Positions 63,681-64,000 of a DNA stretch of 64,000 nt are shown here, in pieces. Position 1 is the stretch's first letter. Every line of letters starts with the position of its first letter. The notes under the pieces are model-generated. The model was not told where the DNA came from. It saw nothing but the letters and a program-made list of their open reading frames with translations, and searched no databases. A program made the position numbers and the translations under genes. This DNA is from Metabacillus kandeliae (GTDB lineage Bacteria > Bacillota > Bacilli > Bacillales > Bacillaceae): assembly GCF_021166585.1 (NCBI RefSeq), contig NZ_JAJOZE010000009.1, positions 62,001 through 126,000 on the forward strand, written 5' to 3'.

Positions 63681-64000
63681 ATGAATTGGCTGTTTGTTCT
63701 TGTTACAGCTTGTGCAGGAATTCTAATGTCTCTGCAGGCTGGTGTAAATGGAGCTCTTGGGAAGAAAACGGGGACGATTGAAGGAGCATTTATTTCGTTT
63801 GCGATTGGGACACTTGTGCTGTTATTAACCGTCCTTTTTTTTGGTAAAGGAAACAGTCTGCTGTCAGTCCTTACAGTTCCGAAGTGGCAGCTGCTGGGAG
63901 GCTTTCTCGGGGCGGTCTATGTAACTGTAATGGTTATAGCTGCGCCGAAAATCGGAGTAGGATCAGCCCTCTTGGCTTCCATTGCTGGACAGATGGTTGC
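63681..64000 (+). CDS. DMT-family transporter (DUF606/YdcZ), 3' end cut off
   Basis: 106 residues are visible before the window ends. Three hydrophobic helices and the DUF606 opening (LMSLQAGVNGALGKKTG; EGAFISFAIGTLVLL) mark a YdcZ-type four/five-helix transporter of the drug/metabolite superfamily. ATG follows GGGGGAG. Substrate unknown. Confidence 0.85.
   Translation, partial: MNWLFVLVTACAGILMSLQAGVNGALGKKTGTIEGAFISFAIGTLVLLLTVLFFGKGNSLLSVLTVPKWQLLGGFLGAVYVTVMVIAAPKIGVGSALLASIAGQMV

Overview
The window reads as chromosomal DNA of a low-to-moderate G+C, endospore-type Firmicute of the Bacillus/Metabacillus kind. The signs are strong AGGAGG ribosome-binding sites with many GTG and TTG starts, a CYP102A (P450 BM3-type) gene with a FatR/Bm3R1-type repressor, RsbK/RsbM/RsbY-like and RsbR-like sigma-B regulators, and YodB/AzoR, MhqO and CspD homologues. 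Dispersed GC-rich intergenic repeats common in Bacillus genomes are also present. I cannot name the species. I see no rRNA, tRNA, CRISPR array, prophage or intact insertion sequence.

Layout. 1-2.3 kb: osmoprotectant ABC transporter (ATPase cut by the window edge, then a fused permease/binding protein). 2.3-12 kb: housekeeping and stress singletons (AI-2E exporter, SDR, four-SH3 cell-wall amidase, quinone-reductase/LysR pair, DJ-1/PfpI, DUF420, OsmC, NERD protein). 11.57-12.34 kb: three tandem 256-bp units, each with seven CGATAT cores spaced 20-21 bp. 12.4-16.7 kb: MarR regulator and EmrA/EmrB-type efflux pair, flavodoxin-like protein and a small membrane protein. 16.7-21.5 kb: plsC behind a FapR-like box, an APH(6)-type kinase, a mannose-class EIIA-like protein without its histidine plus a cytoplasmic heparinase II/III, and a GNAT. 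21.5-26.9 kb: redox/quinone genes (YodB-like/AzoR with an exact TACT-N7-AGTA site; MhqO with an MhqR-like operator), two GlsB proteins, a GDSL hydrolase, and a sugar porter behind a near-consensus sigma-B promoter.

27.0-32.3 kb: universal stress protein, then a five-gene NAD salvage operon (NrtR-type Nudix regulator, pncA, pncB, nadD-like, nadE) with a consensus promoter and a perfect operator over the start point. 32.3-38 kb: dispersed repeat, MFS exporter, then FatR-like regulator and CYP102A behind a perfect 20-bp palindrome. 38-42 kb: cspD, SRAP protein, repeat, lone cobT, YqkD-like hydrolase. 42-49.6 kb: hybrid kinase, CheR methyltransferase and REC-PP2C phosphatase, matching the Bacillus cereus sigma-B input module RsbK-RsbM-RsbY, followed by a sugar-acid gene pair and an RsbRD-like STAS protein. 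49.8-64 kb: transporters, LLM oxidoreductase, lone cobB/cbiA, an SH3 protein, an AEC carrier, a GNAT, a paiB gene broken by one in-frame stop, an SDR, an SsuE-type reductase, a degenerate kinase-fold protein, an APC permease and the start of a DUF606/YdcZ transporter.

How the parts fit: stress sensing (RsbK/M/Y, RsbR), likely sigma-B outputs (sugar porter, GlsB proteins), quinone/diamide defence (AzoR, MhqO, quinone reductases) and osmoprotection sit close together. Most transcription units end in convergent, bidirectional terminators, so operon borders are clear. Functions come from recognised motifs and domain order; no database search was run.
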